Source: Dactylosporangium sp. AC04546
GTDB lineage: Bacteria; Actinomycetota; Actinomycetes; Mycobacteriales; Micromonosporaceae
Length of the DNA stretch: 64,000 bases
Assembly (NCBI RefSeq): GCF_022095675.1
Contig: NZ_JAHYSG010000008.1
Coordinates: 124,001-188,000 of the forward strand
Reading direction: 5' to 3'
The notes under the pieces are model-generated. The model saw only the letters and a program-made list of their open reading frames with translations. It searched no databases and had not been told where the DNA came from. The position numbers were made by a program, and so were the translations under genes. Every line of letters begins with the position of its first letter. The stretch's first letter is position 1. Positions 16,201 through 25,059 of the stretch are shown here, in pieces.

Positions 16201-16318
16201 GAGCGTGATCCCTTCGCAGGCAGCCGTGATCGACGCTAGCCCGCGGTCCCAGGACCGACCTCACCCGCCGTGATCCGCTACAGCGCGATCGGCCGGTAGC
16301 TCAGCGCCCCATTCTGCC

Positions 16319-17353
16319 TCAGGCGGCGGCCGGGACCGGGGCGGAGTAGCGGCGGCGGATCACCAGCCAGGAGATCCAGCCCATGCCGATGATGAAGCCG
16401 AAGCTCAGGATGCGGTACAGCACCACCGCGCCCACCGCCGTCGACGTCGCGGTGCCGCCGGCGAGCAGGCCCAGGATCAGGGCGCTGTCGATGATGCCCA
16501 GGCCGCCCGGGATCAGCGTGATGGTGCCGGCGGCCATCGCGGCGCAGAAGGCCAGCAGCACCTCGTTGAGGCCGATCTCGCCGCCGCCGCCCACGGCGCG
16601 GCAGCACAGCCACAGGCAGACCGCGTCGAGCAGCCAGTTCAGCAGCGCGTAGGCCGACGCCGCGACCGCGTGGGCGGGGCGGAGCCGGGCGGCGCGCAGC
16701 TGGTCGAGGAAGCCGCTGATGCGGTCGGCGCCGCTGTCGGCCGGGCGGCGGCACAGGCGGTTCAGCGGGGCCAGGACCAGGCGCGAGACCGTCTCCGGTT
16801 GCCGCGCGATGCGGCGGACGCCGAGGACCAGCAGGGTGCCGGCGACCAGGAGGGCGGCCAGGTGGCGCCAGTCGGGGACGCCGCCGGTGGCCAGGGCGCC
16901 CATGACCGTCACCACGGCGAGCGCGGTGGCCGACAGGATGCCGGACAGGGCGATGCACCACGAGGCGACCGCCGGGGTGGCGCCGAAGCGGCGCATCTGC
17001 TGGTAGTTGAACCGGGTCGAGAACGCCGGGCCGCCCGGGAGGGTGGCCGACAGCGAGTGGGCCGCGTAGGCGACCGCCACGTGCTTGTGGATCGGCGCGT
17101 GCACGCCCGCCGAGCGCAGCAGGCGGCGCTGCATGCGGGCGTACGCGCTCATCACGCCGAGCTGGGCCACGACCGCCGCGACCAGCCAGCCCGGCTGCGG
17201 CCGGCGCAGCTGGTGCAGGGCGTCGGCCAGCGCCGGCCAGCCCAGCACCAGCTCCACGGCGAACAGCGCGACCAGCAGGGCCACAGCGACCGGCCGCAGC
17301 CAGCGCCGGCGGCGCGGTGCCTGAACCGGGGCCGGCTGCAGCAGGGTCGCCAT
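16319..17353 (-). CDS. flippase-like integral membrane protein (LPG synthase TM/UPF0104 type)
   Basis: 344 residues with about eight transmembrane helices. It carries AYAAHSLSATLPGGPAFSTRF and, near the C-terminus, ITLIPGGLGIIDSALILGL, both hallmarks of the lysylphosphatidylglycerol-synthase TM domain (PF03706) found in many stand-alone flippase-like proteins. The catalytic soluble domain of MprF is absent. Likely role: transbilayer movement of a lipid or glycolipid. ATG 17353 follows a GGAGTTCC leader. It is followed by a 118-bp gap before the 15-16 kb operon. Confidence 0.85.
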   Translation of the reverse strand: MATLLQPAPVQAPRRRRWLRPVAVALLVALFAVELVLGWPALADALHQLRRPQPGWLVAAVVAQLGVMSAYARMQRRLLRSAGVHAPIHKHVAVAYAAHSLSATLPGGPAFSTRFNYQQMRRFGATPAVASWCIALSGILSATALAVVTVMGALATGGVPDWRHLAALLVAGTLLVLGVRRIARQPETVSRLVLAPLNRLCRRPADSGADRISGFLDQLRAARLRPAHAVAASAYALLNWLLDAVCLWLCCRAVGGGGEIGLNEVLLAFCAAMAAGTITLIPGGLGIIDSALILGLLAGGTATSTAVGAVVLYRILSFGFIIGMGWISWLVIRRRYSAPVPAAA

Positions 17354-17421
17354 GGAACTCCAAACGCGATGGAAGGTGTGCGGCTGAACCTATCGGCAGC
17401 CAGGTGGCCGTCCTGAGCCGC

Positions 17422-19557
17422 TCACACCCGCGCGAGCTCCGCCGACGGTGGAGGCGGCGCGGACGCCAGCCGGGTGCCCTCCACGTCGACCGTGGGCAGC
17501 AGCCGGTCGAGCCAGCGCGGCAGCTTCCACGCGGACCGACCGAGCAGCGACAGTACCGCCGGAACGATCGTCATCCGCACCAGGAACGCGTCCACGGCCA
17601 CCCCGAACGCGAGCGTGAAGCCGAGGGACTTGATGATGCTGTTGTCGGCGAGGATGAACCCGGCGAACACCGAGATCATGATCAGGGCGGCGGCGGTGAC
17701 GACCCGGGCGCCGTGGCGCATGCCGGCGACGATCGCGGCGTCCGGCGAGGCGCCGTGGACGTACTCCTCGCGGGTCCGCGTCACCAGGAACACCTCGTAG
17801 TCCATGGCCAGCCCGAACAGGATCCCGACCAGGAAGATCGGCATCATGCTGATGATCGGCCCGGTGCTGTCGAGGCCGAACAGGTCGGCGAGCCAGCCCC
17901 ACTGGAAAACGGCCACCAGGGCGCCGAAGGACGCGGCGACGGACAGCAGGAAGCCGAGCGTGGCCTTCAGCGGTACCAGCAGGCTGCGGAACACCAGCAG
18001 GAGCAGCACGAACGCCAGCCCCACCACCACCGCGAGGTACGGCACCAGCGCCGCGGTCAGCTTGTCCGAGATGTCGATGTTGATGGCGGTGGTGCCGGTG
18101 ACCGCGAGGGTGGCGCCGGTGACCGTCGTGGCGCGGATCGCGGCGACGAGGTCCTTGGTCGCCTCGGCGTCGGGACCGGTGGCCGGGACCACGGTGAGCA
18201 GGGCGGTGTCGCCGGCCGGGTTGACCGCCGGCGGGGTGACCCTGACCACGCCGGGCAGGCGCTCGACGGCGCGCTGCGCGTCGCCGGCCGTCTTCGCGAC
18301 GCCGGGCCCGGAGACCACCACGAGCAGCGGCCCGTTGAAGCCGGCGCCGAAGCCGGCGGCCAACTGGTCGTACGCCTTGCGCTGGGTCGAGCCGACCGGC
18401 GCCGAGCCGTCGTCCGGCAGGGCCAGGCGCAGGTCGGTGGCCGGCAGGGCGACGAGCAGCGCGACGCCGAGGGAGAGCACCAGCGCGGGCACCCGGTGGC
18501 GCAGCACCAGCCGGGCCCAGCGCTCGCCGAACGAGACCTTGGCGGTGCGGTGCCGCTTGGGGAGCACCCGGCGGCCGGCGAAGCCGAGCAGCGCCGGCAG
18601 CAGGGTGAGCGTGATGAGCACGGCGACGGCCACGGTACCGGCGGCGGCCAGGCCCATCGCGGTGAGGAACGGGATGCCGGCCACCGACAGCGCGGCGAGG
18701 GCGATGACGACGGTCAGCCCGGCGAACACGACCGCGGAGCCGGCGGTGCCGATCGCGCGGCCGGCGGCCTCCTCGGCGTCGCGGCCCTCGGCGCGCTCGT
18801 GCCGGTAGCGGGAGACGACGAACAGCGCGTAGTCGATGCCGACCGCGAGGCCGAGCATGGTCGCCAGGGCCGAGGTCGAGCCGTTGAGGTCGAGGAAGCC
18901 GGTGGCGATCTGGATGCCGAGCATGCCGAGGCCGACGCCGATGAACGCGGTGAGCAGCGGCAGGCCGGCGGCGACCAGCGAGCCGAACGTGATGGCGAGC
19001 ACGAGCGCGGCCATCACCACGCCGAGCACCTCGGTCGCGCCGCCCTCGCCGCCACCGCGCACGGCGTCGCCGCCGAACTCCACCTGGACGCCGTCCGTCT
19101 GGCCGGTGCGGCCGGCGGTCAGCAGCGCGGCCCGGGCCTCGTCGGTGACGCCGGCCGGGCCGACCCGGTAGGTCACCGTCGCGTAGGCGGTGCGCTGGTC
19201 GGGTGCGATCGCGGTGTAGGGGTCGGCGACCGCGGCGACCTGCGGGGCGGTGGCGAGCGCGGCGACCGCCCGGTCGACGGCGGCGCGCTGCGCGGGGGCG
19301 GTGAGCGTCGCGTCCCCGCCGACGGTGAAGACGACCCTCGCCGAGGCCGAGTCGGCGGTACCGAGGCCCATCTTCTCCTTGAGCACGTCCATCGCCCGGA
19401 ATGACTCGGTCCCCGGGATGGACAGCGTGTCGCTGGTCGTTCCGGACAGCGTCGCCGCGCCGACGCCGAACAGCGCCAGCACGGCCAGCCACAGGGCGGC
19501 CACCAGGCGGCGGCGCCGGAACGAGAACCGGCCGAGCCGGTACAAAAGGGTTGCCAC
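17422..19557 (-). CDS. MMPL family RND transporter
   Basis: 711 residues from GTG 19557, with AAGGA upstream. Two homologous halves each contain a periplasmic loop and a transmembrane bundle. The proton-relay Asp-Tyr pairs are visible as GIDYALF in the first half and AMDYEVF in the second, so it should be a proton-driven exporter. Mycobacterial and streptomycete relatives export lipids, polyketides or drugs. It is divergent from a two-component system across 175 bp; that HK/RR pair is an obvious candidate regulator. Confidence 0.93.
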   Translation of the reverse strand: MATLLYRLGRFSFRRRRLVAALWLAVLALFGVGAATLSGTTSDTLSIPGTESFRAMDVLKEKMGLGTADSASARVVFTVGGDATLTAPAQRAAVDRAVAALATAPQVAAVADPYTAIAPDQRTAYATVTYRVGPAGVTDEARAALLTAGRTGQTDGVQVEFGGDAVRGGGEGGATEVLGVVMAALVLAITFGSLVAAGLPLLTAFIGVGLGMLGIQIATGFLDLNGSTSALATMLGLAVGIDYALFVVSRYRHERAEGRDAEEAAGRAIGTAGSAVVFAGLTVVIALAALSVAGIPFLTAMGLAAAGTVAVAVLITLTLLPALLGFAGRRVLPKRHRTAKVSFGERWARLVLRHRVPALVLSLGVALLVALPATDLRLALPDDGSAPVGSTQRKAYDQLAAGFGAGFNGPLLVVVSGPGVAKTAGDAQRAVERLPGVVRVTPPAVNPAGDTALLTVVPATGPDAEATKDLVAAIRATTVTGATLAVTGTTAINIDISDKLTAALVPYLAVVVGLAFVLLLLVFRSLLVPLKATLGFLLSVAASFGALVAVFQWGWLADLFGLDSTGPIISMMPIFLVGILFGLAMDYEVFLVTRTREEYVHGASPDAAIVAGMRHGARVVTAAALIMISVFAGFILADNSIIKSLGFTLAFGVAVDAFLVRMTIVPAVLSLLGRSAWKLPRWLDRLLPTVDVEGTRLASAPPPPSAELARV

Positions 19558-19732
19558 GATACGGGTCCTTCGCAGGGTCGGCAACGGGTACCGCCCCACG
19601 ATCGCGGGAACCGGACCACGAATCGTCGTCCGCGCGCAGGCCGCGGCTACCGCCGTCGTGGTAACCGCGCCGCCTTGGCGTACTGCGGATGCAGGACGTC
19701 GCCGGTCGCACCGTCGCATACCGTGGTCCGTG

Positions 19733-20875
19733 ATGCGAGATCGTGTACTGGCGCTGCCGGCGGCCCACCGGGACCGGCTCGTCGACGGGCTGTTCGCCGT
19801 CGGTGCGGCCGGGCTGACCGCCGCCGCCCAGCGGCCGGCCGGTGTGGCCTGGGCCGTCGTGCTCGCCGCGGTGGCCGCCGCCGCGATGCTCGCCCGGCGC
19901 AGCTGGCCGGTGCCGGCGCTCGCCGGTGTCACGCTCGCGCTGCTGCCGACGGTCGCCCTGGGCCGCCCGTCGTCGGGGCTGCTGGTGACGGTCGGGGCGC
20001 TGATGTACAGCACCGCCCTGCACACCACGCACCGCCGGCCCTGGGTGTACAGCAGCTGCGTGTTCTCCGCCGTCTTCGTCACCGGCCTGGTCGCCGACGT
20101 CGCCGAGTGGTGGAAGCTCAGCACCATCGGGCTGTTCACCTGGGTCTTCGGCTGCGGCGCGGTCGGCGACGCGGTGCGCAACCGGCGCGCCTACATCGCC
20201 GAGGTCACCGAGCGGGCCCGGCAGGCCGAGCAGACCCGCGAGGAGGAGGCGCGCCGCCGGGTCATGGACGAGCGGTTGCGCATCGCCCGCGAGCTGCACG
20301 ACGTCGTCGCCCACCACATCGCCGTCATCAACGTCCAGGCGGGCGCGGCCGGCCACGTCCTGCGGGACCGGCCGGAGGCCGTCTGGCCGGTCCTGGAGCA
20401 CATCCGGGAGGCCTCGGACACGGTACTGCGGGAGATCCGCTCGGTCATCGGCGTGCTGCGCGACCCGGGCGAGCTGGACGACACCGGCCCCAGCCCGGGC
20501 GTGGCCCGCATCCCCGAGCTGGTCGGCAGCCTGTCGGCGGCCGGGTTCGACGTGCGGGTCGAGGAGGACGGCCCGGAGCGGCCGCTGCCGGCGATCGTCG
20601 ACCTCGCGGCCTACCGGATCGTGCAGGAGGCCCTCACCAACGCGCACCGCTACGGCGACGGCAGCGCCCGGCTGGCGATCCGGCACACCCCGGACGCGAT
20701 CACGATCGACGTGGTGAACCGGGTCGACCCGCGCCGGACGAGCGGTACCGGATCCGGCTTCGGACTGCTGGCCATGCAGGAGCGGGCCAGCGCCGCGCAC
20801 GGGACCGTCACCGCCGGCCCCGCGGTCGGCGGCCGGTTCCACGTCCACGCGGTCCTGCCGGTGGCGGCGTCGTGA
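19733..20875 (+). CDS. sensor histidine kinase (NarL-system type)
   Basis: 380 residues from ATG 19733. The N-terminal about 150 residues form five or so transmembrane segments without a clear extracytoplasmic domain. A linker helix leads to HisKA_3 with the phosphoacceptor His189 in RIARELHDVVAHH, then an HATPase with EALTNAHRYG and GSGFGLLAMQERA. It overlaps the response-regulator gene by GTGA. The divergent neighbour is the MMPL exporter, suggesting that this system senses an envelope signal or the exported compound. Confidence 0.93.
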   Translation: MRDRVLALPAAHRDRLVDGLFAVGAAGLTAAAQRPAGVAWAVVLAAVAAAAMLARRSWPVPALAGVTLALLPTVALGRPSSGLLVTVGALMYSTALHTTHRRPWVYSSCVFSAVFVTGLVADVAEWWKLSTIGLFTWVFGCGAVGDAVRNRRAYIAEVTERARQAEQTREEEARRRVMDERLRIARELHDVVAHHIAVINVQAGAAGHVLRDRPEAVWPVLEHIREASDTVLREIRSVIGVLRDPGELDDTGPSPGVARIPELVGSLSAAGFDVRVEEDGPERPLPAIVDLAAYRIVQEALTNAHRYGDGSARLAIRHTPDAITIDVVNRVDPRRTSGTGSGFGLLAMQERASAAHGTVTAGPAVGGRFHVHAVLPVAAS

Positions 20876-21546
20876 CGATCCGGGTCCTGCTCGCCGACGA
20901 CCAGGCGCTCATCCGGGCCGGCTTCAGGATGATCATCGACGCGGAGCCGGGCATGCAGGTCGTCGCCGAGGCCGGCGACGGCCGGGAGGCGGTCGAGCTC
21001 GCCCGCACCGCCCGGGTCGACGTCGTGCTCATGGACATCCGCATGCCGGTCATGGACGGCCTGGAGGCGACCCGGCGAGTCTGCGCCGACGACGCCCTGG
21101 CCGGGGTCCGCGTGCTGGTGCTCACCACCTTCGAGGACGACGACAACGTCCTGCTGGCCCTCCAGGCCGGGGCGAGCGGGTTCCTCGGCAAGAACGTCGC
21201 CCCGGCCGACCTGCTCGGCGCCGTCCGCGTGGTCGCCGCCGGCGAGGCGCTGCTGTCGCCGGCCGCCACCCGGGGCCTGGTGACCCGCTTCCTGGCCCAG
21301 CTGCGCCCGCCGGCCCCGCAGACCGCCGCCGCCCTCGACGTGCTCACCGACCGGGAGCGGGAGATCCTGGTGCTGGTCGCGCACGGCCTGTCGAACGAGG
21401 AGATCGCCGCCCGGCTGTTCCTGTCACCATTGACGGCCAAGACCCATGTCAACCGGGCGATGACCAAGCTCGACGTCCGCGACCGCGCCCAGCTGGTCGT
21501 GCTCGCGTATCAGAGCGGCCTGGTCCGCCCGGACGACCGGCTGTAG
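20872..21546 (+). CDS. response regulator, NarL/LuxR type
   Basis: 224 residues. The receiver domain has the acidic pocket ADD (residues 8-10), phosphoacceptor Asp55 in VVLMDIRMP, a switch threonine in LTTFEDD and the lysine in FLGKN. The C-terminal LuxR HTH is LTDREREILVLVAHGLSNEEIAARLF. Its start overlaps the kinase stop, so the two are co-expressed partners. The zinc alcohol dehydrogenase gene begins 12 bp later and may belong to the same transcript. Confidence 0.94.
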   Translation: MTIRVLLADDQALIRAGFRMIIDAEPGMQVVAEAGDGREAVELARTARVDVVLMDIRMPVMDGLEATRRVCADDALAGVRVLVLTTFEDDDNVLLALQAGASGFLGKNVAPADLLGAVRVVAAGEALLSPAATRGLVTRFLAQLRPPAPQTAAALDVLTDREREILVLVAHGLSNEEIAARLFLSPLTAKTHVNRAMTKLDVRDRAQLVVLAYQSGLVRPDDRL

Positions 21547-21558
21547 GAGTTGTCTGTG

Positions 21559-22575
21559 ATGCGTGCGCTCGTCCTCACCGGACCGTACCGGGCCGAGGTG
21601 CAGCTGGTCCCCGTGCCGGTCGCCGGGCCCGGCCAGGTCGTCGTCGACGTCGAGCGGGCCGGCGTGTGCGGCACCGACGTCGAGCTGTTCACCGGTGAGA
21701 TGAGCTATCTGCACACGGGTGCCGCGTCGTACCCGGTGCGGCCCGGCCACGAGTGGTCCGGCGTGGTCAGCGCCGTCGGCGCGGGCGTCGACCCGGGCTG
21801 GGTCGGCCGGCGGGTCACCGGCGACACGATGATCGGCTGCGGGCACTGCGACCGCTGCCGGTCCGGGCGCCATCACGTCTGCGCCGAGCGGCACGAGCTG
21901 GGCATCCGCGACGGCCTGCCGGGCGCTCTCGCGGAGCGGGTCGCCGTCCCGGCCGTCACGCTGCACGCCCTGCCGTCCACGATGGACGCCACCCTCGGCG
22001 CGCTCGTCGAGCCGGGCGGCAACGCGCTGCGCGCGGTCTCCGCGGCCGGTGTCGCGCCCGGTGAGCGCCTGCTCATCCTCGGTACCGGCACGATCGGCCT
22101 GCTCGCGGCGCTGTTCGGCCGGGCCCGCGGCGCCGAGGTACACCTCCTCGGCCGGGAGGAGGCACAGCTGGACCTCGCCCGCCGGCTCGGCTTCGCCACC
22201 GCCTGGACCTCGTCGTCGCTGCCGGCGCTGCCGTGGGACGGCGTGGTCGACGCCTCCAACGCATCGTCGCTGCCCGCCCTCGCGCTGGAGCTGGTCGAGC
22301 CCGGCCGGCGGATCGTCTACATCGGACTGTCCGGCACCCCGAGCACGGTCGACACCCGCGAGATCGCCCTGAAGGACGTCACCGCGGTCGGCATCCTCGG
22401 CGCCTCGGCCGGGCTGGCGGGGGCGATCGCCGCCTACGCCGACGGCTCGGTCGACCCGCGCCCGCTGGTCGCGGCGACGATCGGCCTCGACGAGGTGGCG
22501 GCGGCGCTGGCCGGCGAGCGGCCCCCGGGCGCGGGCCCGAAGGTCCTCGTCGACCCCCGCAGCTCCAGAGGTTGA
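21559..22575 (+). CDS. zinc-dependent alcohol dehydrogenase, MDR family
   Basis: 338 residues. The catalytic zinc ligands are visible in AGVCGTDVELF and GHEWSG, and structural-zinc cysteines in GCGHCDRCRSGRHHVC. The cofactor Rossmann motif is LILGTGTIGLLAALFG. AGGAG lies 9 bp before ATG 21559. Medium-chain dehydrogenases of this type oxidise polyols or alcohols with NAD(P). It directly follows the response regulator, so it may be co-transcribed. Substrate unknown. Confidence 0.92.
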   Translation: MRALVLTGPYRAEVQLVPVPVAGPGQVVVDVERAGVCGTDVELFTGEMSYLHTGAASYPVRPGHEWSGVVSAVGAGVDPGWVGRRVTGDTMIGCGHCDRCRSGRHHVCAERHELGIRDGLPGALAERVAVPAVTLHALPSTMDATLGALVEPGGNALRAVSAAGVAPGERLLILGTGTIGLLAALFGRARGAEVHLLGREEAQLDLARRLGFATAWTSSSLPALPWDGVVDASNASSLPALALELVEPGRRIVYIGLSGTPSTVDTREIALKDVTAVGILGASAGLAGAIAAYADGSVDPRPLVAATIGLDEVAAALAGERPPGAGPKVLVDPRSSRG

Positions 22576-22625
22576 TTCTCTAGAGCCGTGTTTCTATATT
22601 CCAGGCCGTCGTATAGTCTTCGAAC

Positions 22626-22985
22626 ATGACTATTCGAGGCGCTGTGCTCAGTGCGCCGAGCTACTTCGTGCTGGCCGCGCTCCTCGACGGTCCGCTGCAC
22701 GGCTACGTCATCGTCAAGCGGGTCGAGACGCTCTCCGAGGAGGCGGTGCGGCTCGCGGCCGGCTCGCTCTACGCAGTGCTCGACCGGCTGACCGAGGCCG
22801 GGCTGGTCGAGGTGGTCAGCGAGGAGATCGTCAACGGCCGGGCCCGCCGCTACTACGCGCTGACCCCGGAAGGCAACGACACGGTGCAGGCGGAGGCTGT
22901 CCGACTCGCGACCGCCGCGAAGATCGTGACCAACCAGGCGCTGCGCCGGCGCGTGCTCAACCCGACTGTTGTGCGGCCCGCATGA
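22626..22985 (+). CDS. PadR family transcriptional regulator
   Basis: 119 residues with the PadR winged helix: YFVLAALLDGPLHGYVIVKR, GSLYAVLDRLTEAGLVEVV and RARRYYALTPEG. The ATG follows a 50-bp intergenic gap holding short dyads (CTCTAGAG at 22578-22585; CTATA/TATAG at 22594-22616) that could be its operator. The stop overlaps the next gene (ATGA), repeating the PadR-membrane protein arrangement seen at 12.8-14.6 kb. Confidence 0.9.
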   Translation: MTIRGAVLSAPSYFVLAALLDGPLHGYVIVKRVETLSEEAVRLAAGSLYAVLDRLTEAGLVEVVSEEIVNGRARRYYALTPEGNDTVQAEAVRLATAAKIVTNQALRRRVLNPTVVRPA

Positions 22986-23839
22986 TCGGCCCCGAGCGCA
23001 GGCCCCGCGCGGGCGAGGTCCTCACCGAGCGCTACCGACTCCTGCTGCTGGCCTACCCGTTCGAGTACCGCGAACGGCGCGGCGAGGAACTGCTCGGCAC
23101 GCTGATCGACGACGCGTCACCGGAGCAACGCTGGCCGAGCGGGCGCGAGGCGGCGAGCATCGTGGTGCAGGGGTTGCGCGAACGGCTCGGCGCCGCCCGG
23201 TGCCACACGCCCGGCGCGGTGTGGTCGGAGGGCTTGCAGATGGGAGCGCTGCTGCTGCTCGGTTACGCCTTCGCCGGGCTCGTCTCCGATCTCATCCGGG
23301 GCGACGTGCGGCCGGTCCAGACGGGCATCGCGGTGCTCCTCGCGCTGTCGGCAATCGTCGCGACGATGCGGAGCCGGTGGATCGTCGCGCTGGTGCTGGC
23401 GGCTGCCTGGCTGACCGTGCTCCTGCAATATCAGTGGCTTTCGTGGCCGTTGGGCACGGCCGTCGTCGCGCTTGCCGCACTGGCCGTCGGGTTCCGCTCG
23501 GTGCGGCAGCCGCGCTCGGCGGGGTGGCTGCTGGTGGCGCCGGTGGCGGTGGCGGTGCAGTACATGCCGGTCCTCTTCGCCTTGGCGGTCGTCGCGGGCT
23601 TCCTGCTCACGTGCCTGATCGGGGTGGCGCTCGATACGCGGATACCGATCGCGGCCGCCTGCCTGCTGGTGGCCGTCGCGTTGCAGAACACCGTCGGCTT
23701 CCGGGCGTTCGACGACACGCACGGCACAGGCACGCAGTTCGTCGTCCATCCGATCCCGGCGTCCTACGTCCTGCTCGCCATGGTCGCCGCGCTGTTCCTC
23801 GCCGGCCACATCAGGAGCCGCCAGCTGGCGCGGCTCTGA
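22982..23839 (+). CDS. membrane protein with PadR-associated N-terminal domain
   Basis: 285 residues. The N-terminal about 80 residues (RYRLLLLAYPFEYRERRGEELL ... REAASIVVQGLRERLG pattern) are a cytoplasmic helical domain commonly found in proteins coupled to PadR regulators in actinomycetes. The remainder has about six to seven hydrophobic helices. It overlaps the PadR gene by ATGA. No enzymatic or transporter motif is recognisable; likely the regulated membrane target of the upstream PadR. Confidence 0.85.
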   Translation: MIGPERRPRAGEVLTERYRLLLLAYPFEYRERRGEELLGTLIDDASPEQRWPSGREAASIVVQGLRERLGAARCHTPGAVWSEGLQMGALLLLGYAFAGLVSDLIRGDVRPVQTGIAVLLALSAIVATMRSRWIVALVLAAAWLTVLLQYQWLSWPLGTAVVALAALAVGFRSVRQPRSAGWLLVAPVAVAVQYMPVLFALAVVAGFLLTCLIGVALDTRIPIAAACLLVAVALQNTVGFRAFDDTHGTGTQFVVHPIPASYVLLAMVAALFLAGHIRSRQLARL

Positions 23840-23860
23840 CTCGTTGCTCGCCCACTCGGG

Positions 23861-23947
23861 TCAGCCCGGGGCGAGGAGGCAGAACTCGTTGCCCAGCGCC
23901 GAGTCGTCCCGCGCCTTCATGTTGATCTGCACAAGCCGCGTTGCCAT
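23861..23947 (-). pseudogene. relic of a VOC/glyoxalase-family gene (28 codons, internal deletion)
   Basis: The minus strand encodes MATRLVQINMKARDDSALG joined directly to NEFCLLAPG and a stop. The first part is the typical N-terminus of actinobacterial glyoxalase-like (VOC) proteins and the second resembles their C-terminal metal-binding strand (GNEFCLL). The roughly 100 or more residues normally between them are missing, as expected from an in-frame deletion across a glycine codon. It is too short to fold as a VOC domain. Confidence 0.7.
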
Positions 23948-23955
23948 GCCGACGA

Positions 23956-23997
23956 GACTAGTGCCCTAGTCGTGCACTGTCGGACTCAACCGTGCAC
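23956..23997. promoter_or_regulatory. palindrome and direct repeats upstream of the AraC gene
   Basis: GACTAG-TGCC-CTAGTC (23956-23971) is a perfect dyad, and CGTGCAC occurs twice, at 23971 and 23991, exactly 20 bp apart (about two helical turns). These lie 45-85 bp upstream of the AraC-type regulator start, a plausible autoregulatory region. Confidence 0.4.
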
Positions 23998-24041
23998 GTA
24001 CAGACCCTCTGCCGCGGCGGCGCGCGCCATACATTGACGCC

Positions 24042-25007
24042 GTGCTGGTGCTTGACACACACACGATGCCCGCGGGGGACCGGGCCGCGGCCTTCCAGGC
24101 CACGGTCAGCGGCAACTGCTCCTCGAGCCTGGCCCTGTTCGAGGACCCCGGCGCGATCCACGCGCGGATGACCGTCTGCGACTTCGGCTCGGCGAAGGTG
24201 TTCAACATCGACGCGTCGGGCACCACGCTGCGCCGCACGCCACGCATCGCCCGGTCGTCGGACGAGACCTCGATCGTGCTGGCCCTGCCGATGCGCACCG
24301 ACAACCACATGGCGTGGCAGCGCGAGGATCGGCTGTTCGGGCCGCGTGACCTCATCCTCGTCGACCTGTCCCTGCCGTACGTCTACGGCTGGAAGGGCAC
24401 CGGCGCCTCCTACGCGCTGCACGTCGACGTCGACGACCTGGGCGTACCCCGCGACATGATCCACGCCGCCGCCCGCGAGCTGCGCGGCAGCCCGCTCTAC
24501 GAGCTGGTGCGCGACCACGTCGCCCGCATCACCGCCCAGGCCGAGACGCTCGCCGCCAGCGCGGCGGCGCCGGAGCTCGGCGCGGCCTCCGCCGAGCTGA
24601 TGCGGGCCCTCGTGGTCTCCGCGGCGGGCGACGGCGCCCGCCTGCGCGACGCGATGCACTCCTCGCTGCAGGCGCGGGTCCAGGCGTACGTCCGCAACCA
24701 CCTGCGCGACCCGGACCTGAGCCCGCCGCGGATCGCCGCCGCCACCAACATCTCGGTGCGGGCCCTGTACAAGCTGTACGAGGGGATTGGGGAGAGCCTC
24801 GAGCAGTCGATCATCCGGCAGCGCCTGCAAGGGGCCCGCACGGACCTGACGGCGCCGCGGCCGCGGTACACCTCCATCGCCGCCGTCGCCCGGGCCTGGG
24901 GCTTCTCGAACCCGAGCTTCTTCACCGCCAAGTTCCGCGCCGAGTTCGGCGTGACGCCCCGGCAGCTGGTGAGCGTGCACGCAGGCGGCAGAACCGTGCG
25001 CCTCTAG
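24042..25007 (+). CDS. AraC family transcriptional regulator
   Basis: 321 residues from GTG 24042. The N-terminal about 190 residues resemble the AraC-binding-like domain (LALPMRTDNHMAWQR, cupin-like). The C-terminal about 100 residues form two HTH motifs, including RYTSIAAVARAWGFSNPSFFTAKFRAEFG and ending GVTPRQL. A TACATT box at 24030-24035 lies about 7 bp before the GTG, so transcription could be leaderless. It stands alone between the VOC relic and the LAL regulator; targets are unknown. Confidence 0.9.
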   Translation: MLVLDTHTMPAGDRAAAFQATVSGNCSSSLALFEDPGAIHARMTVCDFGSAKVFNIDASGTTLRRTPRIARSSDETSIVLALPMRTDNHMAWQREDRLFGPRDLILVDLSLPYVYGWKGTGASYALHVDVDDLGVPRDMIHAAARELRGSPLYELVRDHVARITAQAETLAASAAAPELGAASAELMRALVVSAAGDGARLRDAMHSSLQARVQAYVRNHLRDPDLSPPRIAAATNISVRALYKLYEGIGESLEQSIIRQRLQGARTDLTAPRPRYTSIAAVARAWGFSNPSFFTAKFRAEFGVTPRQLVSVHAGGRTVRL

Positions 25008-25059
25008 CACACTTCGGCCGGCCCGCCGGTGCGAGAGTCCACGCCGAAGGGAGGGTGTC

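Noticed and set aside
17390..20848. Very long minus-strand reading frame antisense to the histidine kinase and in another frame of the MMPL gene
   Set aside because: The translation is Arg/Gly/Pro-rich low complexity, typical of high-GC shadow frames; genuine family motifs lie in the other frame.
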